This document shows positions 1 through 7,284 of a stretch of DNA of 64,000 nucleotides, one piece after another. Position 1 is the first letter of the stretch; the number at the start of each line of letters is the position of its first letter. A model generated the notes under the pieces. It was not told the origin of the DNA. It made no database searches and saw nothing but the letters and a program-made list of their open reading frames with translations. The translations under genes and the position numbers were made by a program. Origin of the DNA: Oscillospiraceae bacterium (lineage in GTDB: Bacteria > Bacillota > Clostridia > Oscillospirales > Ruminococcaceae); NCBI GenBank assembly GCA_900768995.1, contig CAAGEZ010000026.1, positions 1-64,000 of the forward strand, read 5' to 3'.

Positions 1-120
1 CAGGTTGCTTTATAAAGCAACACTCCTTTGCCGGGCGGCAAGCCCGCCTGCAGTCGCTTTCCTAGACTGGTCTTATTTCATCTGTCGGCTTTATCTATAG
101 AACAATTGGTTATTAGTATA
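1..120 (+). repeat. MITE-like element, copy 1 (left end outside window)
   Basis: This is the right part of a short inverted-repeat element found four times in the window. It holds the internal palindrome GTTGCTTTATAAAGCAAC, the GC-rich hairpin CCGGGCggcaaGCCCG, the arm CTTATTTC, then TCTATAG and the terminal repeat AATTGGTTATTAGTAT. The left terminal repeat lies before the window. The element abuts the terminator downstream of thiT. Its arm reads TGGTCTTATTTC, as in copy 3, where copies 2 and 4 have TGGGCTTATTTC. There is no coding capacity, so mobilisation would need a transposase supplied elsewhere (inference). Confidence 0.85.
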
Positions 121-159
121 AAAAATGACCGCTTCTCCACAGGAGAAACGGTCATTTTT
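121..159. terminator. bidirectional terminator after thiT
   Basis: AAAAATGACCG, then TTCTCC, loop, GGAGAA, then CGGTCATTTTT form a long stem with one mismatch. T-runs lie on both strands. It ends 7 bp after the thiT stop codon and abuts the right end of repeat copy 1. Confidence 0.8.
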
Positions 160-165
160 TATGTA

Positions 166-747
166 TCAGTCATTAACGGTAAGAAGTCTCTTAGTCTGAG
201 GAACAGAGAAGAGAACAGCCGCACCGATAACAGTAAATATAAGCTCGGGAAGCATATAAGCACCGTTGTAAAGCAGGCTGTAAAGCACCTCATTGTCAGT
301 GGAGAAGCCGTTCCAGAGCTCACCGTAGGAGTGCCAGATAACAACGCCGCTGAGGAAGTGGAACACGAAGCGGAGGAATACAGCCAGCGCAGTTCCGCCG
401 ATCATACCGCCGATGCCCTTGTTTCTGAAAATGCCCGCAATGCCGAGAACGCTGTAAGCACCAACATAGTCAAGAACGATGCAGGCAATGAGCATAACGG
501 GAGTAAGACCCCAGCCGAAAAGACCGTCAAGGATACCCTGACCCAGCTGAACGAGGGAGAACACGAAGGAAACGGCAAAGCCTGCCTTGATGCCTCTCCT
601 GATGCTGAAAATTGCAATGGGGAGCATAGAAAGAAGCGTGATAGAGCCGCCCCAGGGCAGTCTGAATACTCTGATGTAGCTCAGCACCGTAGCCAGCGCT
701 ACCATCATTGCACCCTCAACGAGAATGCGTACTTTGTTGTTTTTCAT
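166..747 (-). CDS. thiT: ThiT, thiamine-binding S component of an ECF transporter
   Basis: A hydrophobic protein of 193 residues with about six membrane segments, the usual size of ThiT. It should bind thiamine at the membrane and work with the shared EcfA-EcfA'-EcfT energising module, which is not in this window. The region from about residue 100 to 145 (FLRFVFHFLSGV, then HSYGELW) matches the aromatic-rich binding region known in ThiT. The TPP aptamer directly upstream independently supports the thiamine assignment. The start at 745-747 was chosen because a perfect AGGAGG lies just before it; the longer reading frame would run into the leader terminators. Transcribed alone from the promoter at 973-1001. 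Confidence 0.92.
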   Translation of the reverse strand: MKNNKVRILVEGAMMVALATVLSYIRVFRLPWGGSITLLSMLPIAIFSIRRGIKAGFAVSFVFSLVQLGQGILDGLFGWGLTPVMLIACIVLDYVGAYSVLGIAGIFRNKGIGGMIGGTALAVFLRFVFHFLSGVVIWHSYGELWNGFSTDNEVLYSLLYNGAYMLPELIFTVIGAAVLFSVPQTKRLLTVND

Positions 748-779
748 AGAAAAAACCTCCTGAAAATGAAAAATAAAAA

Positions 780-846
780 GAGATCCGAACCTGTAAACGG
801 CGCAGATCTCCCACGGGAAAAGGAAAACCGCAGAGAAACCCTGCGG
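780..846 (-). terminator. two tandem leader hairpins, riboswitch expression platform
   Basis: Between the TPP aptamer and the thiT ribosome site two hairpins read on the minus strand. CCGCAG...CTGCGG (828-846) is followed by TTTTCCTTTT, and GAGATC...GATCTC (780-810) by TTTTTATTTTT. Either could be the ligand-controlled terminator. A double terminator would give tight shut-off when TPP is plentiful. Confidence 0.65.
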
Positions 847-877
847 AATTTTCATACATAAAAATCTTATAATGAAA

Positions 878-963
878 ATCCCTACGTCGGCATTATCCGA
901 ATCAGGTCAATGGGTCGAAACGTTTGCCGTTTCCTCTCAGCCTTGAAAACAAAAGCTCCCCGT
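878..963 (-). promoter_or_regulatory. TPP (THI-box) riboswitch aptamer
   Basis: Read on the minus strand, the segment starts GGGGAGC, has GCTGAGAGG, then ACCCATTGACCTGAT, GGATAATGCC and GACGTAGGGA. These are the conserved THI-box blocks in the right order: the P3 GCTGAGA core, the ACC...CCTGAT block of P4/P5 and the GTAGGGA closing strand. It senses thiamine pyrophosphate and should stop transcription of thiT when the ligand is abundant. Bases 748-1169 hold no protein gene: they contain leader hairpins, this aptamer, its promoter and repeat copy 2. Confidence 0.95.
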
Positions 964-972
964 ATAGGTATC

Positions 973-1001
973 ATCATATCACAAAAGCTGCAATTTGTCA
1001 A
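973..1001 (-). promoter_or_regulatory. thiT promoter
   Basis: Minus-strand TTGACA (996-1001), 17-bp spacer, TATGAT (973-978). It lies just upstream of the TPP aptamer, as expected for a riboswitch-controlled gene. Confidence 0.75.
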
Positions 1002-1051
1002 GCGATACGATTTTATTTTACAAAATAAGTCAGTTTTCTCTTATTTTATTA

Positions 1052-1211
1052 ATACTAATAACCAATTAACCTATAGACAAATCCTCGGCTGAAATAAGCC
1101 CATTCGTCGTCAAGCTCCTTTGCCGGGCGGCAAGCCCGCCTGCAGTCGCTTTCCTAGACTGGGCTTATTTCATCTGTCGGCTTTATCTATAGAACAATTG
1201 GTTATTAGTAT
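1052..1211 (+). repeat. MITE-like element, copy 2 (complete, short form)
   Basis: The complete 160-bp element starts ATACTAATAACCAATT and ends AATTGGTTATTAGTAT, a perfect terminal inverted repeat. Inner arms CTATAGA/TCTATAG and GAAATAAGCCCA/TGGGCTTATTTC let the whole unit fold into one long interrupted stem. The GC-rich hairpin near the centre is present, but the GTTGCTTTATAAAGCAAC palindrome is replaced by a few bases. TA borders the terminal repeats in most copies, so a TA target duplication is possible but unproven. Its right end lies inside the reading frame of the sirtuin gene and encodes that protein's last 13 residues. Confidence 0.9.
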
Positions 1212-2078
1212 AAGACATTTCCCGAGAATATCACCGATATCCCCGTTGATGCAGACAGACTGCCTCTCAATTTCCGCAGGGGCAGCCGCCTCTCCGAAAT
1301 TAATGCAGGCATAAACATTTTCAGGATTTTTCGCCGTCATCTGCCAGAATGGATATTTGATGATCCCGGGCGTGTTGTAACCCACACCAAGCTCCAGAAA
1401 GAGCGTTCGCAGACTCCTGTGCCTGCGGATAAAATCCTCATACCACTCATTTGCCATATACCAGCCATTGTCCTGAACAAAGGAATTGTCCGCCCGCAGA
1501 TTCATTGTCATAGCCCTGCCGCACTTTGGACATTTCGGTATAAGCTCCGACGGAATGCGCATATTCTCCTGCCGCTTCACCATTTCCCTTATAACACCTT
1601 CATTGTCAAAGGTCTCCTGACAGCAGGGGAGAGAGCACTGAAAAAGCCCATAATCCCCCTGAGTGTAAAACAGCCTGTGCTTGTCAAAGCCCGCCTTTTG
1701 AAATTGGTGGTCAACATTTGTGGTCAGTACAAAATAATCCTTGCCCTTGATCAGCTCAAAAAGCCGCCTGTAAGTGCCGTTTTCCTCGGTGTCATAACGG
1801 TTTATCAGAACATATCTTGACCAATATGCCCAGTATTCCTCCGCCGACCCAAAGGGGAAAAATCCTCCCGTGTACATATCTTTGATGCCGTACTTTTCCG
1901 CAAAATCGGAGAAATATCTTTGAAATCTTTCACCGCTGTAGTCAAATCCCGCTGATGCCGAAAGCCCTGCTCCCGCACCGACAACAACAGCGTCGGCATT
2001 TTTTATCTCATCGCAAAGCCGCCCTATCTTATCCCAACAGTTTTCTGTAAATTTCTGCGTCCTCATCTTTAAAAACAT
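1170..2078 (-). CDS. SirTM-class (macrodomain-linked) sirtuin
   Basis: A 302-residue Sir2-fold protein. The NAD-binding motif GAGAGLSASAG is at about 34-44 and TTNVD at 119-123. The segment YTQGDYG (138-144) has Gln140 where most sirtuins have the catalytic His, a mark of class M sirtuins. Four zinc-ligand cysteines lie at about 148, 152, 183 and 186. Class M enzymes are known to ADP-ribosylate lipoylated GcvH-like carriers, and the partner macrodomain removes the mark; here neither a GcvH-like protein nor LplA is nearby. It overlaps the macrodomain gene by 50 bp. The last 13 residues and the stop come from repeat copy 2, so the tail is foreign. Start ATG 2078 has a weak GGTGAT site; ATG at 2066 is an alternative. 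Confidence 0.85.
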   Translation of the reverse strand: MFLKMRTQKFTENCWDKIGRLCDEIKNADAVVVGAGAGLSASAGFDYSGERFQRYFSDFAEKYGIKDMYTGGFFPFGSAEEYWAYWSRYVLINRYDTEENGTYRRLFELIKGKDYFVLTTNVDHQFQKAGFDKHRLFYTQGDYGLFQCSLPCCQETFDNEGVIREMVKRQENMRIPSELIPKCPKCGRAMTMNLRADNSFVQDNGWYMANEWYEDFIRRHRSLRTLFLELGVGYNTPGIIKYPFWQMTAKNPENVYACINFGEAAAPAEIERQSVCINGDIGDILGKCLILITNCSIDKADR

Positions 2079-2796
2079 TGAATATCACCCGAATATCATT
2101 ATTTTTCCGAAATTCCCTGACCGTCTGTACGGCAATTTCCGCCGCCTTTTTCTGCGGAAAACCGAACACACCCGTTGAAATGCAGCAGAAAGCGATGCTG
2201 TCAATGTGATTTTTCACCGCCGCTTCAAGGCAGGAGATATAACAGCTCCGAAGCTCTTCGCAGTGACGTGGAGTCAGTCTGCCGCTCACAATAGGACCCA
2301 CCGTGTGTATCACATATTCACAGGGCAGATCGTAAGCTCCCGTCACCTTAGCTCCGCCTGTTATCTCCTCGTGCCCCTGCTCCTCAATAATTTTACTGCA
2401 TTCATACCTGAGCCTTACCCCCGCAAATGTGTGTACAGCGTTGTCGATGCACCCGTGACAGGGTCGCCAACAGCCCGTAAGCCCCGAATTTGCAGCATTG
2501 ACGACAGCACCGCACCTGAGCAAAGTAATATCCCCCTGCCACAAAAATATCCCGTCCCCGCAGGGGGTCATATCCGAAATATCCGTTATCCCACGGCGTG
2601 ATATCTCCTCCCACAGAAATCTGTCCTCAGCCTCAAGGTAATCCTCATCAGCCGCCATAGCAGGACGAATGTTCACAAGTGAGCGGTAAAGCCTGAACCT
2701 GTCCCCCTCATCATCGGGAATTTTCACCTCACCCAAGTCATTCCGTTCATCTAAAAGCTTTTTTATAAGAAACAAAAGCGTTTCCGAATGTGTCAT
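2029..2796 (-). CDS. zinc-containing macrodomain ADP-ribosyl hydrolase
   Basis: 255 residues: an alpha-helical N-terminal extension (about 1-75), then a macrodomain with QGDIT (87-91), VVNAANSGLTGC (98-109), HTVGP and a CISTGVFGFP phosphate loop. The CHGCIDNAVH segment (113-122) carries the Cys/His set expected of Zn-macro enzymes that pair with SirTM sirtuins. The likely role is removal of ADP-ribose placed by the overlapping sirtuin. A good AAGGAGA ribosome site precedes ATG 2794-2796. The absence of the lipoylation partners makes the substrate in this organism unclear. Confidence 0.88.
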   Translation of the reverse strand: MTHSETLLFLIKKLLDERNDLGEVKIPDDEGDRFRLYRSLVNIRPAMAADEDYLEAEDRFLWEEISRRGITDISDMTPCGDGIFLWQGDITLLRCGAVVNAANSGLTGCWRPCHGCIDNAVHTFAGVRLRYECSKIIEEQGHEEITGGAKVTGAYDLPCEYVIHTVGPIVSGRLTPRHCEELRSCYISCLEAAVKNHIDSIAFCCISTGVFGFPQKKAAEIAVQTVREFRKNNDIRVIFNVFKDEDAEIYRKLLG

Positions 2797-2860
2797 AAAA
2801 TTTCTCCTTGAATCGGGACAAGGGCTGTCGGTAATACCCCGAAGCCCGTCCGTAAAAGTA

Positions 2861-3652
2861 TTATGCGAAGAAGAAGCCCGCAGTCATATCAAGATAATTT
2901 CCGCCGCTGTACTCGGGATAAAGCCTGTTTATCTCAGCCTTGAAATCAGCGGAATTTCTGCACTTTGCGGCAATATATTTCAGCTCTTCAAGATAATCTA
3001 TCTTTGTCTGAGCGTCCTTTAGATCCTCGGGAGTGTAGTGGGAAGTGAGGATAAGCCCGAAATTCCTGTCAATGTAGCCCTTGAGCTGAGCGATAATGGC
3101 GTCAGCGTGACCCGCCCCCGCAACGATAGAGTGGCAGTCGTGACCCAGCATATGAGTGTAGACCGTATTTATCTCGGGAATTTCAATGTCAAAAGCATCG
3201 GCAGTCTGCTGAATGATAAACCTTATTCCGCCGATAACGACCTCGCCCTCACCGATAACATTTGTTATCTTATGCACACTCTTGTCGAAAGCTTCACCGA
3301 AAGCAGCTGTAAAATTATTAATAAGTGCCTTGCCGCCACCGTTCTCGGAATATTCCACAGCATTTTCCGCAGCATATTTTGGAACATTTGGCATAAAGCT
3401 TCCGCCTGCACCGTGATAAGCAATGAGCATACCTGCCACATCAACATCTTTGAGATAATCCTCAAGCTCCTTATTGTTGTCAAAGAAACAGGGAGACTCG
3501 ATAATAACAGCCTTGCCGTCCTTTTCCACAACAAATACCTCATCGTCAATGAAATCATTGGTCTTGTAAGCGTGGAGCTTAATGCCGCCGAAATCGTAAA
3601 CATTCATTTCGCCCTTGGGGAGCTTAACTGCTGTAAAAGTGTTCTTGTTCAT
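2861..3652 (-). CDS. MBL-fold-like protein with degenerate first metal motif
   Basis: 263 residues with metallo-beta-lactamase layout: an early beta-rich half, LIAYHGAGGSF (about 77-87) where active enzymes have HxHxDH, HMLGHDCHSI where family members have HxxGHTPGS, and a late LTSHYTPE His. Several metal ligands of the first motif are missing, so a hydrolase with altered metal use or a binding protein is likely. A strong CAGGAGG site precedes ATG 3650-3652. It has its own promoter and may read through 65 bp into the macrodomain-sirtuin pair, since no strong terminator separates them. Confidence 0.6.
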   Translation of the reverse strand: MNKNTFTAVKLPKGEMNVYDFGGIKLHAYKTNDFIDDEVFVVEKDGKAVIIESPCFFDNNKELEDYLKDVDVAGMLIAYHGAGGSFMPNVPKYAAENAVEYSENGGGKALINNFTAAFGEAFDKSVHKITNVIGEGEVVIGGIRFIIQQTADAFDIEIPEINTVYTHMLGHDCHSIVAGAGHADAIIAQLKGYIDRNFGLILTSHYTPEDLKDAQTKIDYLEELKYIAAKCRNSADFKAEINRLYPEYSGGNYLDMTAGFFFA

Positions 3653-3729
3653 AATAATTTCCTCCTGAAAAAGTTGTTTTAGTTATCGTTTTTCGGGAGA
3701 TATCAGCGCTGTATCTCTTCTGTGTCTTT

Positions 3730-3758
3730 ATAATAACACACTCTCCAAAGAATGTAAA
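3730..3758 (-). promoter_or_regulatory. promoter of the MBL-like gene
   Basis: Minus-strand TTTACA (3753-3758), 17-bp spacer, TATTAT (3730-3735), divergent from the lipoprotein promoter at 3858-3886. Confidence 0.6.
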
Positions 3759-3857
3759 GAAGGCACTTTTAAGTGCCATAGTTTCCTCACGGTAACAAAT
3801 GCGCAGGGAATGGAAATATAGATTTGTAAACACTTTATGAACAGAAAATTCAAGCGC

Positions 3858-3886
3858 TTTACTTTCAAAATATAATATGATATAAT
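3858..3886 (+). promoter_or_regulatory. promoter of lipoprotein gene at 3932
   Basis: TTTACT (3858-3863), 17-bp spacer, TATAAT (3881-3886). A second TATAAT at 3871-3876 lies in the spacer. Confidence 0.55.
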
Positions 3887-3931
3887 TTATTTGTGAACAA
3901 AAATAAAAAAGTAGAGGGGCATAAAATAACA

Positions 3932-4921
3932 ATGAAAACGAAGATCTTATCAGTGTTCATTCTCACCGCAATACTTATGGGACTTACCGCCTGTGCAGAA
4001 AATCTCGAAATATCTGAGACTACACCTACTGTTTCGGAAACTGTATCCGAGACAACAGAAGAGATTTCCGAAACAACTGCCGACGCAAAAGCTAAAGAAT
4101 ACTGGGAAACAGACAGCGAATGCCCCAAGGAGCTCCTCGGAGAACTTGGCGATGATTTTAATGATGATCTGGGCGGCTTTCCCGCATATGAAGATGCCAA
4201 AGGCACTGACGATGAAAAGGACAGATACACCCTTAATTTCTGGCTCTTCTATATGAAAATGCTGCAAAGCGATGAAAATATTGAAAAGTGGCATCTTGTC
4301 TTTGTTGATGCAGACAAGGACGGCTATTACGATATGATCTACAGACCATATTATGAGACCGTGCAAAACGCTCCGTCACTTTCATTTGATGCGCCTAAGG
4401 ATTACGGTGTGCAGTGGCTGCTTTCATATGGGACAATAATTTACTTTGCAGGCGACAATTATAATTTCAATTATAACGCTGACAGATCAGCAGTCCTTAA
4501 TCTTACCGACAATGAAAAGACCTCCGAAATGCTGATAATCGGCTACAGCAATAATCCTTATGATGAAAACGGCTATGCCATACAGATAACAGACCCTGCA
4601 GAATATCTCCGAGGAGCACCTATGATTTATTATTATTCCGATGACTGCGATATTCCCGAGGACGAAAGAATATACAGCGCACCTTTCGACAGTGAAGAAT
4701 TTATCGATAAATACGGTCTTGACAAGAGCCTGCTCAAAGATAACGATACCGATGGATACGGCAAATATCTTGCCACACCCGAATTTGCCGCAGAGTATGA
4801 ACGGTTTGCCGATGATATGAAAGAAAAATACAGTGACAATCCCGTCCTCGAGGGCGTGTTCACCGCCGATGAAATAGCGTCAATGCACGTTGATGATTTT
4901 ATAAATGTTCTCAGAGGATAA
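3932..4921 (+). CDS. lipoprotein of unknown function with Asp-rich calcium-like loops
   Basis: 329 residues from ATG 3932, which follows a GAGGGG site; an upstream GTG at 3893 would give a poor signal peptide. The N-terminus MKTKILSVFILTAILMGL ends in the lipobox LTAC, so the protein should be lipid-anchored outside the cell. A short Thr/Glu-rich linker (SETVSETTEE) follows. The segments DADKDGYYD and DNDTDGYGKY have the DxDxDG pattern of calcium-binding loops seen in dockerins and EF-hands, but they are single loops. I do not recognise the fold. It stands alone between divergent and convergent neighbours. Confidence 0.75.
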   Translation: MKTKILSVFILTAILMGLTACAENLEISETTPTVSETVSETTEEISETTADAKAKEYWETDSECPKELLGELGDDFNDDLGGFPAYEDAKGTDDEKDRYTLNFWLFYMKMLQSDENIEKWHLVFVDADKDGYYDMIYRPYYETVQNAPSLSFDAPKDYGVQWLLSYGTIIYFAGDNYNFNYNADRSAVLNLTDNEKTSEMLIIGYSNNPYDENGYAIQITDPAEYLRGAPMIYYYSDDCDIPEDERIYSAPFDSEEFIDKYGLDKSLLKDNDTDGYGKYLATPEFAAEYERFADDMKEKYSDNPVLEGVFTADEIASMHVDDFINVLRG

Positions 4922-4933
4922 GCCATATATATG

Positions 4934-4971
4934 AAAAACGCTCCCGTGTTTTCCTCACGGGAGCATTTTTT
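4934..4971. terminator. bidirectional terminator
   Basis: GCTCCCGTG (4940-4948) pairs with CACGGGAGC (4956-4964), with an A-run before and a T-run after. It serves the lipoprotein on plus and the MATE gene on minus, whose stop codon overlaps the T-run. Confidence 0.85.
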
Positions 4972-6301
4972 ATTCTGTCCTTACAGCCTTTCTGTAAATA
5001 ACCGCCGAAAGCACCGCCCCGATGACCTCGGTAATGGGGAAAGCCCACCATACCCCGTCAGCACCCCACACCCTGCAAAGAACGAACGCACAGGGCAGTA
5101 TTATCACAATGTACCTGAGCAGTGATATTAGCAGTGACGGCATACCCTTTCCAAGCCCCTCCAGAGCACCAGAAGCCGCAACGGAGACCGCCGACACGAT
5201 AAATCCCGCCGAAATTATCCGCAAAGCCCTCTGTCCGATAAGCACCGTCTCGGGATTTTCCGTAAAAAGCCCCATAAGCTGTGAGGGAATTGCAAGGCAT
5301 ATCACCGTTCCCGCCGTCATAATAACAGCGCACATTCCAAGGACTGTGCTGTAAATTTTCTTCACACGACCAAATTCCCCCGCACCGTAATTGAACCCGA
5401 TAACAGGCCTCATTCCCTGAATAACGCCGTTTGCGGGGAGATATAAAAATGTCTGGAGCTTGTAGTAAATTCCCAGCACAAGCACATAGCTCTGCGAATA
5501 AACTGACAAAATGCCGTTGAGTGCCGCAATGAGCAGAGAGGGGAGAGCAAGATTAAGAGCCGCAGGAATGCCGATTGAGTACATTCTCCCCATAAGCTTC
5601 CCGTCAGGACTCAGCTCCCTCACGCTTATCTTCACAGGCATATTCTTCACAAAATACACCACAATGTAAATGATAAGTGTCAGCACCTGCCCCGCCGCCG
5701 TAGCGACAGCCGCCCCACGCATACCCAGCTGCGGAAAAGGGCCAAGTCCGAAAATAAGCACAGGGTCAAGTATAATGTTGGTGATGCAGCCGCAAAGCAT
5801 ACTCATCATCGTTACCTTCATCATACCCACCGACTGAAAAATCTTTTCAAGGGAAATCCCAAGCATAATAACAGGCGCAAACAAAAAGGCAATAGCCGAA
5901 TACTGCACTCCAAGCTCTATGACATTTTCTGCATCTGTAAACATTCCAAGGAACACAGGCATCAGCGGAATGCACACCGCCGTAAGCAGAACCCCGTGAA
6001 CAGCCGACAGCAAAAGCCCCTGAGAAGCCGCCTTGTCCGCCTTGCCGCCCTCTCCCGCACCAAGATGAATTGCAATGACCGCATTAGTGCCTATGCCGAA
6101 GCCGATAGCCACCGCATTAATAAAATTCTGAACGGGAAAAACCAGCGACAGAGCCGTCATAGCATCATCGCTTATTTTCGCCACAAAAAAGCTGTCAATG
6201 ATGTTGTAAAGGGAGTTTACAAGCATCGAAATTACCATAGGCAGGGACATCGACATAATGAGGGGGAAAACAGGCTGCTTTTTCATAAAATCCTTATCCA
6301 T
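4970..6301 (-). CDS. MATE-family multidrug/cation antiporter
   Basis: 443 residues with about twelve membrane segments in two similar halves. The N-terminal PVFPLIMSMSLPMVISMLVN, then YNIIDSFFVAKI and GFGIGTNAV, are typical of the DinF/NorM-like MATE group that exports cationic drugs using a Na+ or H+ gradient. The start at 6299-6301 follows AAAGGAGA. The gene sits behind a perfect 12-bp intrinsic terminator in its own leader, and a short upstream reading frame runs through that terminator and overlaps the start by 8 nt. This suggests drug-responsive attenuation. Substrate unknown. Confidence 0.9.
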   Translation of the reverse strand: MDKDFMKKQPVFPLIMSMSLPMVISMLVNSLYNIIDSFFVAKISDDAMTALSLVFPVQNFINAVAIGFGIGTNAVIAIHLGAGEGGKADKAASQGLLLSAVHGVLLTAVCIPLMPVFLGMFTDAENVIELGVQYSAIAFLFAPVIMLGISLEKIFQSVGMMKVTMMSMLCGCITNIILDPVLIFGLGPFPQLGMRGAAVATAAGQVLTLIIYIVVYFVKNMPVKISVRELSPDGKLMGRMYSIGIPAALNLALPSLLIAALNGILSVYSQSYVLVLGIYYKLQTFLYLPANGVIQGMRPVIGFNYGAGEFGRVKKIYSTVLGMCAVIMTAGTVICLAIPSQLMGLFTENPETVLIGQRALRIISAGFIVSAVSVAASGALEGLGKGMPSLLISLLRYIVIILPCAFVLCRVWGADGVWWAFPITEVIGAVLSAVIYRKAVRTE

Positions 6302-6371
6302 AAAATCTCCTTTCATAAACGCAAAAAGCCACACAACTTCCTAAGAAAGTTGTGTGGCGAAAAGTTGACAT
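6294..6371 (-). CDS. candidate 25-residue upstream ORF in the MATE leader
   Basis: ATG at 6369-6371 opens a frame starting MSTFRHTTFL that runs through the leader terminator and stops at 6294-6296, overlapping the MATE start. The MATE ribosome site is inside it. It has no good Shine-Dalgarno of its own, so translation is uncertain. Position, not sequence, makes it interesting. Confidence 0.35.
   Translation of the reverse strand: MSTFRHTTFLGSCVAFCVYERRFYG
6323..6358 (-). terminator. leader attenuator of the MATE gene
   Basis: On the minus strand GCCACACAACTT (6358-6347) pairs perfectly with AAGTTGTGTGGC (6339-6328), followed by TTTTT. It lies between the promoter and the ribosome site of the exporter gene. 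The upstream leader segment TGTAGTGG (6396-6389) can pair with CCACACA of the first arm (one bulged A), giving a weaker competing structure. Confidence 0.8.
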
Positions 6372-6411
6372 ATTTTGTCAGGAAAAATCCACTACAGGTT
6401 TTACAAATGAT

Positions 6412-6440
6412 ATTTTAGCATATAAAAAAGCAGCTGTCAA
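6412..6440 (-). promoter_or_regulatory. MATE gene promoter
   Basis: Minus-strand TTGACA (6435-6440), 17-bp spacer, TAAAAT (6412-6417). It implies a leader of roughly 100 nt containing the attenuator. Confidence 0.8.
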
Positions 6441-6583
6441 TAGAAAATTTTTAGATTTTCTCATACAATGGGTGGTATGCCAAAATAATGTAGGGTAGGG
6501 GTTTCCCGTCTCACTTTTCAAATGTTGGATAAATTGGGACGTGAGAACGTCGGTTATAAGCTTGATAAATTGGAATTTAACGT

Positions 6584-7189
6584 TTATTCGAAAATTAAAG
6601 TTTCCTGATGAGAAAAAACCAATTTGATATTTTTCTTAGGATTTATCAACAACATTAAAGTACCTTGTTCTTTTGTTCCCATTTGTGTTGTCATAGTCAA
6701 AGAACGATATGGTCTAAAGCCACATTTTACCTGAACTCGTTTTGAGCGTTCATTAAAGTTATAATAACCGCAAAGCAGAAAATCATAATCCAATTCATTG
6801 AACAAATAATCTATTACTGCATTTATAGCTTCGGGCACAAGTCCGTTTCCCCAATAGTCTTTACTCAAAACAAAACCTAATTCTCTGCCGTAATAATTTT
6901 TAAATTCAGTTAAAGCATCTTCTAAGCCATACTTTTCTATGCCAACAGTACCGATTACTTTATTGTTTTCCTTCAAGCAAATTGCAAATACTTTATCATT
7001 ACAGATAAATAAATTCATAATTTTCTGAGATTCATCAATACTTTTATGATGTTTCCAGCCTGCCATCTCACCAACGCCTTCGACAGATGCATACTCATAA
7101 AAATCTTCCAAATCTGTTTGTTTGAATGGTCTAAGAATGAGTCTTTCTGTTTCTATTACTTTTCCGTTTATTTTGAAATCAGAGTTCAT
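6584..7189 (-). CDS. GNAT acetyltransferase, RimJ/RimL type
   Basis: 201 residues. The opening ETERLILRPFKQTDLEDF is the usual start of RimJ/RimL-like acetyltransferases. The acetyl-CoA region is near LGFVLSKDYWGNGLVPEA (about residues 100-117) and NERSKRVQVKCGF (about 147-159) is the second conserved block. It probably acetylates a small molecule or a protein N-terminus. AGGTGAG precedes ATG 7187-7189. The gene is visibly more AT-rich than its neighbours and stands alone, which could mean recent transfer. Confidence 0.85.
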   Translation of the reverse strand: MNSDFKINGKVIETERLILRPFKQTDLEDFYEYASVEGVGEMAGWKHHKSIDESQKIMNLFICNDKVFAICLKENNKVIGTVGIEKYGLEDALTEFKNYYGRELGFVLSKDYWGNGLVPEAINAVIDYLFNELDYDFLLCGYYNFNERSKRVQVKCGFRPYRSLTMTTQMGTKEQGTLMLLINPKKNIKLVFSHQETLIFE

Positions 7190-7284
7190 ATTCTCACCTA
7201 CTGCATTATATTTCGATTTGCAGTGCAGATATTTCCTACTGTTACCGAGCTTTGCCCAAAACTTTCAGCTTCATCGCCCGCCGC

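Noticed and set aside
28..861. 277-codon plus frame beginning in repeat copy 1 and crossing thiT
   Set aside because: It runs antisense to thiT and through its terminators; the similar MPGGKPACSRF start at 1120 only reflects the shared repeat sequence.
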